A stretch of DNA of 64,000 nt from positions 562,001 through 626,000 of the forward strand of contig CAHIKZ030004725.1 in the NCBI GenBank assembly GCA_903632075.3. The letters are read 5' to 3'. A model generated the notes under the pieces. That model saw only the letters and a list, made by a program, of their open reading frames with translations. It was not told where the DNA came from and searched no databases. A program made the translations under genes and the position numbers. Of this stretch, positions 35,079 through 50,000 are shown piece by piece; position 1 is the stretch's first letter; every line of letters begins with the position of its first letter. This DNA is from Acanthosepion pharaonis. Its lineage: Eukaryota; Mollusca; Cephalopoda; Sepiida; Sepiidae.

Positions 35079-38000
35079 CTCGAAAAAAAAAAAAAAAAAA
35101 GGTGTTTCTAAAAAAAATTTCGTTTGTGAATAAGTCCTGAAAGTTTCATTAAAATCCGACAATCATCTGATTTTTGCAACAAGACGTTAAATTTCCCATA
35201 CTGATTTATAGCCCCCACCTCCACTCCTTTGATGCCAAAACAAAATTTTTAACACAAATTACGGCGGGGTGCAAAGTTTCGTGAACCGATATCACCCTGA
35301 TAAAGCAGGGGTAAGACGCAACATAAACATTTTCAATGACATGTCTACTTGTAGAAACATTTTAAAACATACCCACAAAACAAATGTTATTGGATATATT
35401 TTTTAGTGGGCCAGTGAGTCTAAAACAGTCGAGATCCGTTAAGAAACAAAAAAAGAAAAGAAACCCCAGAAAGATTGTTACCTGATGTTTTATGGAAGGG
35501 GAATCCCCTGCTAAACAATAACCTCTCTCCCTTTCCCCTTCCTCACCACCTCCCACTTACGCCATTAACTCTCCCCCGCTCAGATACTGTAAAATTAAAT
35601 TAAGTTTCCGTCTATATTTTATCTGTTTAGTATTCGATTTTTCTTCTTTTTTTATATTAGATTTAATGATTTTTATTGGATTTGTGTATGAACTTGTGCA
35701 CTCCCAGTTGCGGCGCGAAGCTGTAAGGTTTCTTCCACCAGCGTTTGGGGTTGACTCGATGTCGCTGCCACCAGCCTGTGTCCCGGTCGATCTGGTCGTT
35801 CCCGGTTCGATACCAACTTGTCGTTCCTAGGTCACTTCCAACGTCTTGTTACCGAAGTAACTACTTTGATCTCAAGTCTAAACTACCCACGTTGTGATTT
35901 TGATCTTAGGTAGGCGAAATCGATCAGGCGTCGGGCCGTAGTGCAAGCTGAATCCGGGGTAAAGGTGATACCGCACGCGTGTAAGTAAATAATAATAATA
36001 ATAAAACAAATTCAAGAGGTTCAAATATGTTGAGAAATAACAATTATCTTTATCTATCTGTTGAATACAAGAGTGTGTTTCTCTCCCAGCCCGTTTCTAT
36101 GGACCCGTGACACTTTTTGCGTTTCTTAAGCGAGTTATGGTATCTTAAATCGTTCGTCAATAAAAACCCGCTTTTGGTAGGAAGACTAAGTCGAAAGGAC
36201 ATGGAAATCTTTCGGTCAGCTTCTGCGAGGCTGGTCTCCAACTGCAACTCCGAACTCTCTTGAAAAAAAAAAAACAAACTCTGCTTCAAGACGTTCGTTT
36301 ATATGGACACCGACTAACTCCGGTGTGCGGGCCTGTCATGGTTTGGGTTCCTTGACAATTCTCAATTCCCAACAAGAATTCTCTTTCTTCTTAGGGCAGG
36401 AAAATTAATTACTTCCCATTTTTGGAAGATTAATCACTTTCCACTTCGGGGTTCCTCCCTCGTCCGTGAGTGAAGGTCGGAGGAGAGTTATCCTCCTAGA
36501 ATCTTCCTTTCTCACATTGGTATTTCATACCAATCCCCTCAGTGGGCGTTACCAACTTCGTCTTTCTCACACATTCACCTTGGTCTGTCAACCATGCTAC
36601 CACTTAGCCAATGATCACTCGGCAGTGTGGGTGTTGCTAGACCGGCCCGCTTAGAATTATTCCAGAATTTTTTTTATAAAATCCATTTTTTCTTTTTTCC
36701 TTCCGCCAAAACATTTACAAATCTCAGATTGCCAATTAATTCTTTATCACATCCCAAATCCACTTAGCTCGGATCTCTACTGACTTGTTAATCATTGTCA
36801 AAAAAACCCGCTAGTCAACTTTTAACTGGGTGGTCGTGTTTACCTGATAATTAAATTCTTTATTTTTCTCATGTCTTAAAATTCTCTTATCACCAGATGC
36901 TCATTTTCGAGACGCTATGTTTGACATCAACAGTTTGAATAAGCAATAATAATGATCCCCTTTTCGGTTTTTCTTTCATGTCAGATTCGTGCATATACCA
37001 GATGGCTTCCTTCACTGGAACCATGAATTAAAGTTAAATGGTATCTCTGAAAGATAATTAATACCTATTCTCCAGAGTGGACCCAAGCCAAATTTTCTCC
37101 ATGGCCGCATTTGTTTTTCTTTCAGAATTCTGTTTCATTTGCACGTCACTTCCTTATCATGACATTAATTAATTATGGCAGAATCACAGTCTCGCTTTTG
37201 CTTACGGATTTTCCGTCTTTCTTTTGTAAATAAAATAAATTTTTCTTTTTAATGTCGCTCAGTCTATCTTTCAATATAAATCTTTCTCGCCTTTAAGCAT
37301 TTCCCGTTTTTAATTTCTATGGTTAATTAGTTAGCCAATTACCATAGCTAAATAGTGTCACAGTTCTTTTGCACTTACTTTTTTTTGGCAATACTATGAA
37401 GATTGCTCTGCTGAGTATTTCACCATTGTTGTCTATTTCATTTATCATTTTGTTAACCTTCTTGATTCCCAAATTGTCTCATTCTGTCAGCATCTCTATT
37501 ACAATCTCATCTGGACCTGCTCTTCCTCTTGCCCGGTGCTAATCTAAACTCAAATTTGAATACTATTGGCCTTTTTATGTTTTTATGTACTATAGTTTTC
37601 TCTCACTTGTTGTCTTGGAAGAGCTCATTCATTTCATCTTTGTTATACCTTTTTTTCTTTTTCCATTATGATTGTTCCTGCTTAAGATTGTATATAACTT
37701 ATTCTGCAGTTTTTGCCTAAATCTAGTACTGTTTGTGATCTCTTCATAAATTGGTAAGAAACTCAGCTGAAATTCTATGTTCTGTTTGTTTGGAAAATAG
37801 GCAGCATTTTAATATATTTTAATAATTTATTCAAAAATGGTTCTCATCTTGATTATTAGATACGTTTCGGCCAAATACCTCCGGGCCATCTTCAGGTGTC
37901 AATTGTTTTGGCTGACTATAAGATATCTGTTGATCAATTTTTTTTTTGTCCCTGTTGTATCAATTCTTGTTCTACTGAACCAGTGTTTGTTTCACTACCT

Positions 38001-41000
38001 GATTTAGGAATTGAACTCATGACAAATACAAATGTTTACATATCACAGGGACAAAATAGACACAATGATCAGCAGATAGTCTATATCAAACAATGGACAC
38101 CTGAAGATGGCCAGAATGTACTTAACCGAAATGTTGTGTTTTAATAGATTCTATAACAATTAAGATGGGAAAAATAGTTTGAATAAATTAAAATATATTG
38201 ACAATTACTCATCTCAAAAATGAAATGCAAAACTATGCAGTATTTTAATTGTAGTAATTTCTTTTTGTTATTATTTAGGGGGGGGAATCTATTAGAAATA
38301 TTCATACTATATCAATTTGGTATTGATTGTAAAAATGGTTGAATTTGTTGACTGTTATGAGACCTGTATACCAAAACAAACTATTAAACATTTTCTATTG
38401 CTCAAAAGTCCTGTAAACCAGTAGGCTTGTAGAGGGGCACCACATATATGCTGCGGCTATAACAGCAGTGTGCCTAGTGCAGGATAGGATAACATTTTGA
38501 GTTTTGGAATCATTTTTAAAAATGGATTCATGCCTTTTTCCAAGTGCAAGGTAAACACAACAGATTCGGTTAGAATTTGAACTTTGCACACCAATTCTAT
38601 TTTCTGCACCAATAAGTGTTATGTTACCTATACCAAAGATCTTCTGAGACTACTCTGGGATTACCAGTTGTTGAAGAAATATAGTGAGATATTGACCATG
38701 TATTGGTTTCCAAAAAGAGAATAAAAAAAGAATATACAAACAATATATTTTATTGCCTAAGCAAACTAAATAGAAAGAACACAAAGGGGCCATTGAAAGT
38801 GTGTATAGAGATGTCTTTTTACCTATGAACATGTATGCAAGACTTATATTTTTAGAAGAGTTCTTTGTTTCTTTGGGAGAATTGTTATATCTCTAAAGCA
38901 TTATATGGACAAAAGGGGAGGAAAAATTTTTGTGCCCCTCTTCTTTATATACTGCTTTGACAGTGTCATCTAGCAGTAGTTAGCGGAAGTTCTTTAGCAG
39001 TTAAGTAGGGGTAATGCTACAAGACACTATTCTGTAAACATCCCGATGCCCATAATTGAAACAGCAGAATTGAATGAAAAGTTTATTTTTTTTTATTTAT
39101 AATTGTTATCTTTTATTTATTTCAGTTTTCAGTGATTTCCATGTGAGTGATTGTGAAGCATTTGAAGCTGGTGGCGGCCATGGCAGCATCAAGCTTATTG
39201 AAAACAGGTAACCGAGAATCACAACAATTTTGAGCTTTGTTATACTTTATTTTTATGTTAAATACAGGCCTGAAGATACACAAGACCAAAGAAGCTCCTC
39301 TTGAAATGATGAAAAAGACCAAATTGAACCATATAAGTCTATTCTTATGCATAGAATATGTGCTCCAATTTCTGATCTACCAAAATGTTTGTGCTGTATT
39401 TGCTTGAACATATGCATGGGAAAGTAACAATCAGTTTCTAGTGTTTTAAAATAATGTAAAATATCAAAATAATGCCTGACTTGTATGATTGTGTGGGTAG
39501 TGTAATGGTTAGCAAAAGAGAAATTGTTGCACTGAGTTTAAATTCTGGTTGAGTTTATTACTTTCACTTTCGAACAAATATCCTTGGGAAATTTATGAAT
39601 CCATCTTTTCTCCTCTTCCAGCTATAAGTTAAATAGGTGGCAACCAGTTTAGGAGAAGCACAACTCTGAATTGAAAACCAGACTGAGCTCCATCAGGCTA
39701 TCTTATCCTAGACTCATCACTGCCGCAGCACATTTGGCAACCCTAATGAGTTAAACAACACACACACACACACGAATTGTATAAAGTGACTCATACTCTT
39801 CTTTCAACTTAAACTTTAAGTGGTTCTGAAACAGTGCAGTGTGCCTCCTAGGTGTGGTTGAAGAATATAGCAGGCTCGGCAGAATGATTGAAAGACAATC
39901 AAAGATTTAGAAACAGTTTCAAAAAATTTATATACCAAAAATAAATATAGTTTTAAACTTTAAAATATTATTATGGATTACTTGTAACTGCATGCATGAG
40001 TCCCAGTATAAATTGTTATAAATAATTATTGACCGATTTTCTCAGTGTGATATTTTTGCAATATATCAAGTATTAAGAATATAGTAACTAGGGTCTGCAA
40101 ATTGGAGGAGAGAATTATCAATAATAATCAAAGGTTCTGATTTCGAATCTGCAGTTATCTCCCTTTAATCCTCTTTTTTATTTTTAAATGTACTTTTCAT
40201 CAAATAAAATTTGCTGAGGTGCAAGCAAATTTTCATTCTAAAAATGCGACACAGAAAAAAAAGTTTGGGAATCACTGAAAATTAATGACCATTGAATACT
40301 GCTACTCTCTACATGCAGCATCATATATGTATACACTAACATTAATAATTGTTTTTCACAATGAATAGTTGAGTCTTGTCTTTACTCCAGGATTCATTAT
40401 TGGTGGTCACAATTTTAGCAACATAAGATATGCAGATGACACAGTATTGATAGCAGACACAAAAAGGAAACTACAAAAACACCTACAGAAATTAGTGAAG
40501 GAAAGTGAGAAGAAAGGACTTGAACCTTTATTGCAAGAAGACAGAATGCATGGTTGTTAGTAAAAAGAACAGCTCAAAGTACAAATTGAAGATATCATAA
40601 TCAAGCAAGTACAACAATTTAAATATCTGGGAAGTGTTTTAACAGAAGACAAAAGTTTGACATTCACATTCAAAGGTGCATTGGTATAGTTAAGCAAAGT
40701 ATTAAGAAAGAGAAAAAAAAAATTGTTAGAAATAAAGAAGATTTCTGAACTGTTATGTAATATCAGTTCTCCTATATGACAGTGAATGCTGGACAATCTC
40801 CTCACAGATGAAGAAGAGACTTGAAGCAACAGAAACAAAGAAAAGAGTACTCAACTGCTATGTAATATCAGTTCTCCTATATGACAATCTTCTCACAGAT
40901 GAAGAAGAGACTTGAAGCAATAGAAATGTGGTTCTATAGAAGGATGCTGAAATATCATGACCTGAACATGAGAGCAATGATAAAGTTATAGTGAAAATGC

Positions 41001-44000
41001 AAACAAAAAGGACACTTGTACATAACATCAGGAAGAGATGGTTGAAATTTCTAGGACACATAATGAGGAAAGACGGCTTGGAAAATCTGATAATCACAGG
41101 CAAGAGGGACAGAGGAAAACAATGCATAACACATGTAGTGAGCATGAGTAAATGAATGGCAGAACAAGTTTTAGAAGAAATAACAAAAAACAATTTATTA
41201 AGTTACAAAAGACAGGAAATTGTAGAAAGTGATGGAAACATGGCATATAGAAGAATAATAAGAAAACTGAACTTTCAGTCAACTAATATAATATATATAT
41301 TTCTTAACAACTGCAAATGGAAATATTTATGGTGGTCAGTCATAAAATAATTACTGTTTATTTTTTATTTAATTTTAAAAGTATTACAATCTCTAGTATT
41401 TTATTATTGTTGACGTTATCATCTATAAATCATAAAGTGTCTTACAAGTCCAGATGGGTAGAATTACTTTCTTGTTTCCTACCCATAATCCTCTTTCAAT
41501 ATGGCTAAACCTCCAGACACACAGAGGAAGCGAACAAACAACTGTCATATAATTTCTGTTGTGGAAAAAGGAAAATGCTGCAAACAGTCATAGGCAGTTG
41601 GTAAATGTTTATGCATTTGATGTAATCACATAAGGGAGATGGTTCAGTAAAGAATATGGTAAACCTGGAGAGAATGACTTTAGGGTTTGGCCCCACAATG
41701 ACAGGTCAGCTGATGCAATGTATGAAAATAAGGCCAAAACAGGTTGATATTATAATTACATTTGACAGAAGAAAAACTGCAAAACTCTGTGAAAACTTTC
41801 AGGTGAGTTGTGGTAGTAAACAGTTTACCGTTGTCTCTTGGTAACTCAAATGTCTTTGCAAAGTGGATTCCAAGAATGTTACCAATCCATAAAGGAGGAG
41901 ATAGTAGTTGCTGTCTAAGAGATTCTAGGAATGGTCCATAATGGATAGCTTTCATGGAAGAGTCATTTGGTTGACAGTTGTTCTCCAGTGATAATGAGCT
42001 GAAACAAGAAACTTTCACATGGCTAAGAAATTTCTACAATGTGAGTGTACATGTTTTCGTCCCAAATAGAAATACTTATGACCATATAGCATTAATACAT
42101 TGGTTCCTGTACATTCATCAAAGTTAACCAATGTCAAACCTGGTCAGTACCTAGATGGGTGACTGCTTGGGAATACCAGGTGCTATATGCTAAGATGTGT
42201 GGGTGGTGTAATGGATAATGGCTTGGAATCTTTAATCAGAGAGCTGAGTTCTAATTCCAGTTGGGTTTGTTATATTCACTAATGCACAAATACCAATGGG
42301 AGAGGTATGAATCCACTTCTTGTCCCTCCAGCTACAGGTTAATTAGTAAGATTTTTATCACTAAAAAACATTATCTAAAAATTTTTTTTTTTTTTTTTTT
42401 TTTTTTAACAATCTAAACATTCCTGGCTTTAAATAACCTGCAGAGAGTGGATGAGCTGTAGAAAACAAATCAACCAACAAAGTAGGAAATGTTATATTTG
42501 CATATGGTTGCAAGTATAATAGGACTTTTTCAAGCTGTTTATTGCCAAATAATTTTTATTGAATTATTCTAGAATTAGTTTCTCATTCTGAGCTTCTATG
42601 CATTAGACCCATTACACCACTCACACATTTTGCATGTATATAATTCTCAATGGGGGTGGGGTGGGGGGCAGTGACATGTTCCAAATCCTCTTCAAATCAT
42701 TCTGCAAATGATCCTCCCTCATCACAAGGATGAAGCTGTTGCCCACTTGAAAGGTTGTCATTGAGGGGACTAAAGAGTCCCATCTACCAGTGTTTGGAAA
42801 TAAATGATCTTTCTCCTAGATAGGCTGCCAACCAAGGCTAACTCACTATACCTATACATATTCTAAGGGGTAATGAACTGTTCAAGTTAGGGATCTCAAC
42901 TCTCTGAGGTATTTTGATATATTCACATACTTGAGTAAAAAGCTAGATTTAGATAACTGAAAAACAGAATATAAAGGTGACAGTTGTACCTATCCTTAAT
43001 GGCACACTTGGAGCCATCCCAAAGATCATCTTGATGATAGAATGATAAAAATCAAAATAACACTGGCAATTAATAGCTATTGGCTTTAGTTACAAAATGA
43101 CTTTTCTTATCTAAGATAGCCATTGCTACAAGCCTCCACAAGATGGTACTTGGAATGAAACTGCTGATAAGATCAATTTCATTTTATCTACATGTGATCA
43201 ACCTGGAGTTCTGCAGTGGCTTACAGTCATATCACATTGAAACTTCACTTCTCTTACAAACACTGAATTAAAGTAACTTCAAGTCTGATCAGTATTTAGC
43301 TGGGTGACCATTTGGGAATACCAGGTACTGTAAGATTGGATGTGTGGGTGGTGTAATGGATAACTGAACTGGAGAGCTGAGTTCTAATTCCAGTCAGGTT
43401 CATTATATTCACTTTCCCAAATATCCTTGGGAAAGCAGTGTGAATCCACATCTTCTCCCTCTAGCTATGGATTAATTAGTAAGACTTGTATCACTAAACC
43501 ATTATTATCTACCAAAAAAATTCTTACAATCTAAAAATATTTTCTGGCTTTAAATAACCTGCAAAGTGTTGATAAACTGTAAAAAAGGATTCAAAGTTTT
43601 GCAGTGAAGTGATTGCAGTGCTCTCTATTTCTCTCTGTAGCATTGATTTTTAAAAAGGTAGAAATTAAATCTAAGGCAATAAATTCTAGTGTAAAGGGTG
43701 GGGTATTTCACTCATATGTATCATGGTTAAAAATTTGAAATGGAGGAGGAATTTATAAAATGCAGGAACACAAGAGGTGGAATGTAACTTGGGATTCTCA
43801 AAACTACTGGGAAATGTCAAGAGATTATTTATTCTATGATATTTTATAAAATGAAATGATTTTTCATATTGCAGAATCCTATTATAATTGTGCTTGGACT
43901 ATTCTGTTTTGGTTGCATGGAAAGAGGGGAAAAGATTCTACTTGATTTCAGTGAAAAAATGAAAAAAAAATAGAAAGGGAAGAAAAAAGTGTTTAACAGC

Positions 44001-47000
44001 TGCTTAAGTGAAATGGAAAAAAGTTATCAATTTTAAATCTTTTCATTTGTACCCACTTCTTAAAATAATGACCAGCATTCATATTTATGATTGTTATTGC
44101 AATATTTTGTTAAAGTTGTTAAGCTCAAATATTTAATGATGTGATAGGGGTATTTATTCACTATCTCCTTATAAATCCACAACTTAAACTTTTTTTTAAA
44201 ATCTTTTCACCCCAAGCAAGGTGATAATTCTACTAGAACAGAGATTTACAGCGAGTGAAATAGAATAAGACGACTTTACTGAGGAAAAGAGACAATAAAG
44301 GACCAAGATTCAGGAAGACTGGTGATGGTGATTGACATTGCATTTAAATCTTTGAAGATTGTAGGTGGCAGGAAAGTAAGAAATTGGTAGAGTTCCTCAA
44401 GTGAGGAGTGCAAGAAAAGAAACCATTAGAATAGAACTGATGATTGCATCTAGCTAGCTCAACAGAAAAATGGTGGGACCTACTTGCCAATCTAGTAGCA
44501 TGTCTAAATTCATGTAGTTGAAGCACTAAGGAAAGAAGCACATCAGAACAATTGCCTTGAAAATATTTGTAGAAAAAAAAAGACAGAGGGAAGCCATGTC
44601 ATGTTGTTGAGAAAGTGACTGAAGTGAAGCTACCAGGTCAGTATTCATTATATTACAGATCCTTTGAATTTTGTCAGTCACAGGATATATAGAAGGAGTA
44701 TCAGACCAGATATGGCAGCAATATTCAACGCATGGGTGAATGGTAGATTAATAAATGTACAGGGTAGATTCTGACAAGAATTGTCTGGCATGACACAGTG
44801 AACCAACTAGGAAAGTAGACCTAGCAATTGATTCCATATAATCAATTCTTGATTGTTTACACAAAAGCCTTTAATGTTAATTACACAATCTCATTTGAGC
44901 AGAAATAAACATCAGCTGGTAACATCTAGAAAATTTCTAGATGTTACCTTCAACCTATAATGTTAAAATGCAAAAAAAACTTTACATTACTCAAAAATCC
45001 AAAACCAAATAGATTAAGTAAAAATATGCAAAATAAAAAACATAAGTAAATGAATAAAAAATCAAAAATTAATCCAAATAAATAAATGAACAAATTAAAA
45101 AATCATCCCCACTAAAATAACCATTAGAACTAATAAAAATAAGCATAAATAAGCAAAAACAAATAAAAATAATCAATCCACATAAATAAATTAATTAAAA
45201 ACCGTCCCCCCCCCCAACCAAAATAACAGAATAGACTACGGCAAGCAATCTAAACATTGGATGAATAAATATCTTCCCAGGCCAAAACAAACTATTAAAT
45301 AAGTGACCGAAGCAAATCTGCCTTCACAATTTTTTTTATTATGTTAATAAAACATCAAAAACTGAAAAGAATAAATAATACAAAATGAAAATGAAAAAAC
45401 AAGTAATTAAATCAACTCAAATAAATAAATAAACAAGCCACTCCCGCAAAATTAATTGCCAGAACAGATTACCCACAATGAACCACTGACCCATATACAA
45501 AAAATAGTCAAGGAAAAATCCAACATTCATGGCTGAAGATTGCATCTAGCATGAAACAGCCTGTTGCCTTTGAGTGTTGACTTCAATGTTCACTTTTATA
45601 TTTACATATGTTCTATCTCTGATATTGAGAACTTTATCTCATAAATATAGCACACCTTAAAACAATATATCTTTATATAATTTTTTTGTTTATACAAGTT
45701 TTTTTTAAAGACAAATGAAAGCTCTTTTAAGGATTTTTAAAAAAATTTTTCTTCTCTATTTTGTACCATTTTTCAGGTTTCTGGTTAAAATTTAAATATG
45801 AATTGGCCAATGTCTGAGTAATTTCAGTTTTAGTTTTGTGCAGTGTTAGTTACTTCTTTTTCAAATATTGCGTCTTCTCATGTCGTATTTATTTTTGTTT
45901 AAGAGAAACCAGATATGTGGTCTGGAAAAAAAAAAGAAAAAAAAGCTGAGTCATTAACCTAAGTTACACAATTTCATGCAAAAGTATTCCACTCTGAGTC
46001 TATTTCTCTCTGAAGTTCTGGGACTAGGAATTATCATTAATTATGCACAAATATTTACACCCTATATTTAATTTTGCTAACACAACATTTCAGATGGAAC
46101 CTGTGATTTTCATCAGATGATTGTTGATTCATGTAATCTTCAGGGAATTTCAAACTGAACTCTTTATTTAATCTTTGAGGTAGATAATAACTAGATGAGA
46201 TATCCCTGAACATGGACAGCCAAACGAGAACAAATTTACCCCCATAGATAAAAATAAAGGGCTCCGTTCAACTGAGAGATGAAAAATTTTACCTAAGTAA
46301 GTATTAGGTTTTCATATGTTAGTTTTGATATATATTTTGCAAATATTATAATTGTCCTCTGCTTTTTCATGGTATCGGTTTTGCCACTGGAAATATCTGG
46401 GAACAGTCCACCATTGTCACAGCAAAGACACTGTCACATGGCATCATCATTGTTATGGATACAGCTATAATACAATAAAGGTTACACACAAGTTACACTA
46501 AAAATAAATAGACTTAGGCATATTATAAAGGGTGTTTTAATAACTTGGATCGATTTTAATGTGAATTAAGTTTAAGCGTCTAATGATTTTTTTCTTTTTC
46601 TTTCAGATTTGGTGGCCATTTGGATAATATTATTTTTCACACATAATTGCTATGGCTTAAATAACATGATCCAATAAAGAAATAAATAAATTTTCACCAA
46701 TAACACTGGTTCATTTACTGCTGACTTTGATCCATCTTAATGAAACACCCTTATATATAATCTGTCTTAAAGAAACATCCTTTATACTTTTACTAACAAG
46801 CTGCATTACTAAAAGTAAGCAAGTTTTATTTTGCCATTTCTAACAATTTTTCTTTTTTTCATCTTATTTTAAAGTTGTGTCAACAAGAATGCTTTCAGTG
46901 TGATTGCTGGCGATTTGGAGAAAGACGGCAGCACTCCAAAAACCATCTCCTTGCTCATTCGGGCTTTCCGTTTCGTAAAATCTCCAGCTGTGTCATTCCG

Positions 47001-50000
47001 TTGTAATGTCATTGGTTGCAAGCCTGGAGACACTACGTGCTCTGATGTAAGTACTTTTTACACTAACATTCAGACCTTGCTAAACTTTAAAGAATAAGAC
47101 AAAATAATAAACAGGTTGACTACAACTGTATCATGAGTAGCAAATATTCTTAGTGGCTTGCATGAAAACATTCCAAAAGGTAAGACATGAAAACCTATTT
47201 GAACTGCTAGGTAAGCTTGACTTACATGGGAAAGATATTAGGATAACCTGCAACATTTACAAACATTTAGGAACAAACTGCATGCAAATAGAAAAGTTAT
47301 TAATGTACACTAAAATTAGAACAATGGTAAGACAAGGAGGCATTTTCTCACTGGATTTGTTTAATCCATACAGCAAGATGATCCTAAAAGAAGTAGAAGG
47401 CCTACCAGGATTTACTATCTGTGTCCATAAACTTAACACAAGGTACGTGGATGACACGGACAAAAAATTACAAATCTCTTGTTACTCTATTGTTATTTTC
47501 ATGGCAGAAGTTTAAGCAAGCTATATTCCTTAGTCCCAGTAGTTCAAGCCAAGTTCTGTGTTGCCTCTACAACATCACAGAGTAGCAAGAGAAAGAGAAT
47601 TTATGTCTGTCCTTTTTATAGTCCTGAATATGATGACACCTAGTGATTGTCATTGCAAACAAGATGGGGCAATGTCCACAGTATCGTCCAGTGCCTGGTA
47701 AAGCTTATATTGAATCCTCTATTTTAGTGGACGGGGAAAAAAGGCTTGAGGGTGGTGACAAATTCACCTATTTAGGTAGCTTCCTTAATTGATTCTGCTC
47801 TCTTGATGATGGGGTCATTTCTCATGTAATAAAAAAGAAAAAAAATCTCAAGGCACACTGTTCAAAGAAGCACTCCACACACAAACATACACCTGCACAT
47901 ATATATTTTACAATGAAGTTCAATCTGTACAAGATCCAAGAGCCACTTGAGGTAGAGGATTACAGAGTAAGTGGCATGGTATATGTGGGGAAAGATAATA
48001 GTTAATCCTAGACTTGAACAGATTAAGATTGTAGTGATTGGGGAAGTATCCTCCTGGGAGTTGCTTCTACAAAGCCTCAACTCATGGGAAGCTGCTGCTC
48101 AAGTGAAAGTTACATCTCATCAATGGAATAAGAAGGTAATGAAGGTGATTCACTACAATGTACATGGCATAGTGGGTCTTAGCTGTGAAGATTAGAACAA
48201 GTGGCGCAAAAGAATGTAGTTCATCTGAATACTTTTAATGAAAATTGTGATAGAGCAGCAAAGTGGCTTGTAATTTTTTATCTGTGAGAAATAGTTTATA
48301 GATTGGGAAATAATTTGTTACCCACAAGGACGCATAGATGCTTTTGGACTCTATTGAAATTGGAAAGTAAAGATTGGCTAGCTTCTGCCTATATGTGGCA
48401 TCAGTACTTCATTTTTGGCATGATTTGGCTCTTGTAAAGGTAAAAGATAACAGGAGTCAGCTATTTACTGGAACATAAAAACCAAATTAAAAATCTATAG
48501 ATCAAACATCAACTTTTTTTTTTTTTTGGCAGAACTTTGATCAATATATAAAAATTCTGCTCAATACACCTTCACATTAAGGCTGGACATTTTGCATGCA
48601 TGACTGACTAATATATTTAGAAGTAGCACTTTTATGGAGAATTAAAGGAAGAAAAATGGTCCAGTGGTTAGCCAAAACTAATACTTTAAGATTATATTCA
48701 TTTGTCAGTCTGAATTTGTATATACCAAGGTGATCCTTAACCCAGGTCTGGCAACCATGCAACTTGGGTGCACGATTAGGCGTGGACATGTGGAAATGTA
48801 AATTACTACAAAATAGCAATTACTGAGAATATTATGTGGTACCAAAGATTTCCAAATTGTTTCTCTAGTCAGTTTCCATTTTATGTTGAAGTTACATAGC
48901 AAACTGAACCTCCCTCATTAAAGTTTTTGGATAATTGTATTTTACAAGGTTGTGGATCAATCACTTCCTCCCCTATAAAATATGATTATCTAAACAAAAT
49001 TAACCAGTTTAATATTTTTACAGTATATTTTTAAAGAATATTCTGTAAAAATATTAAATTTGTTAATTTTGTTTTACATTTTTATTTTAACAATGCTAGT
49101 AAAATTCAACATATTTTTTTTTTAATACTTGTAAATAATTATTTTTTTTTAAATTTTTAAGTCAATATGTTTTTTGTTCTGAAAAATAAAATCATAGAAA
49201 AAATATTAAATTAAATTTTAATTCAGATTTTTCCAAATAAGCAAATGTCTTTTTAATAAAATAGGAAAATTAGCAGTGCAAAAGTTAATTTTATTTTTTA
49301 TTTTCTTGGACAGTTTCAATATACTTTACCAGTTATAAAGAAAGCACAAATTATTCATTAAAAAATGAATTTTATAATCAAAATATTTGTTTTTTATGAA
49401 GAATAATAGCATAAAGAAAAAATTAAATTAACTTTGTGATGAAATTCTTAATGACATTTTTTTATTTTTTTATTTTGTTGTTTAAAATATTCACAAAAAA
49501 AATGTAAAAGAATGAAAGATAATGTTGACAAGACAATAATGTTGTCTTTTACATTTCTGAAGTATATTTTTAAGAACAGTTGTAAAATATTAAATTTATC
49601 GAATTTGATTTTTGAAATTACCTTTATGATAATTTCTTTAAGTGTCACTTTTCATTAATTTTGCCTGTCCTGGGTAAGATGATAAACTATGTCCAACAGC
49701 AAGGCCTCTGATCAGGATGTTTTAAGGAGCATGGAACCCCCTTTTAATTGCTGGTGTTCCCAGGTCCACCCTGACCTGGGGTGGTAGCACCAGTTAGGGT
49801 TCCAGCTATGGGTAAATAGTTAACCCCCCCAAAAGGTGTCAAAACACTAAGAAAGTGTAAAAATATGATTTAATACCAGAATTACTTTCTAAAAAAATTA
49901 TTACCAGCAATACATTTTTGAAAAATATTACCAGCAATAACAATTTTGTTGGCATTAAATAACCCATTGAGGTTGATATGCTGTAAACCAAACCAAACCA

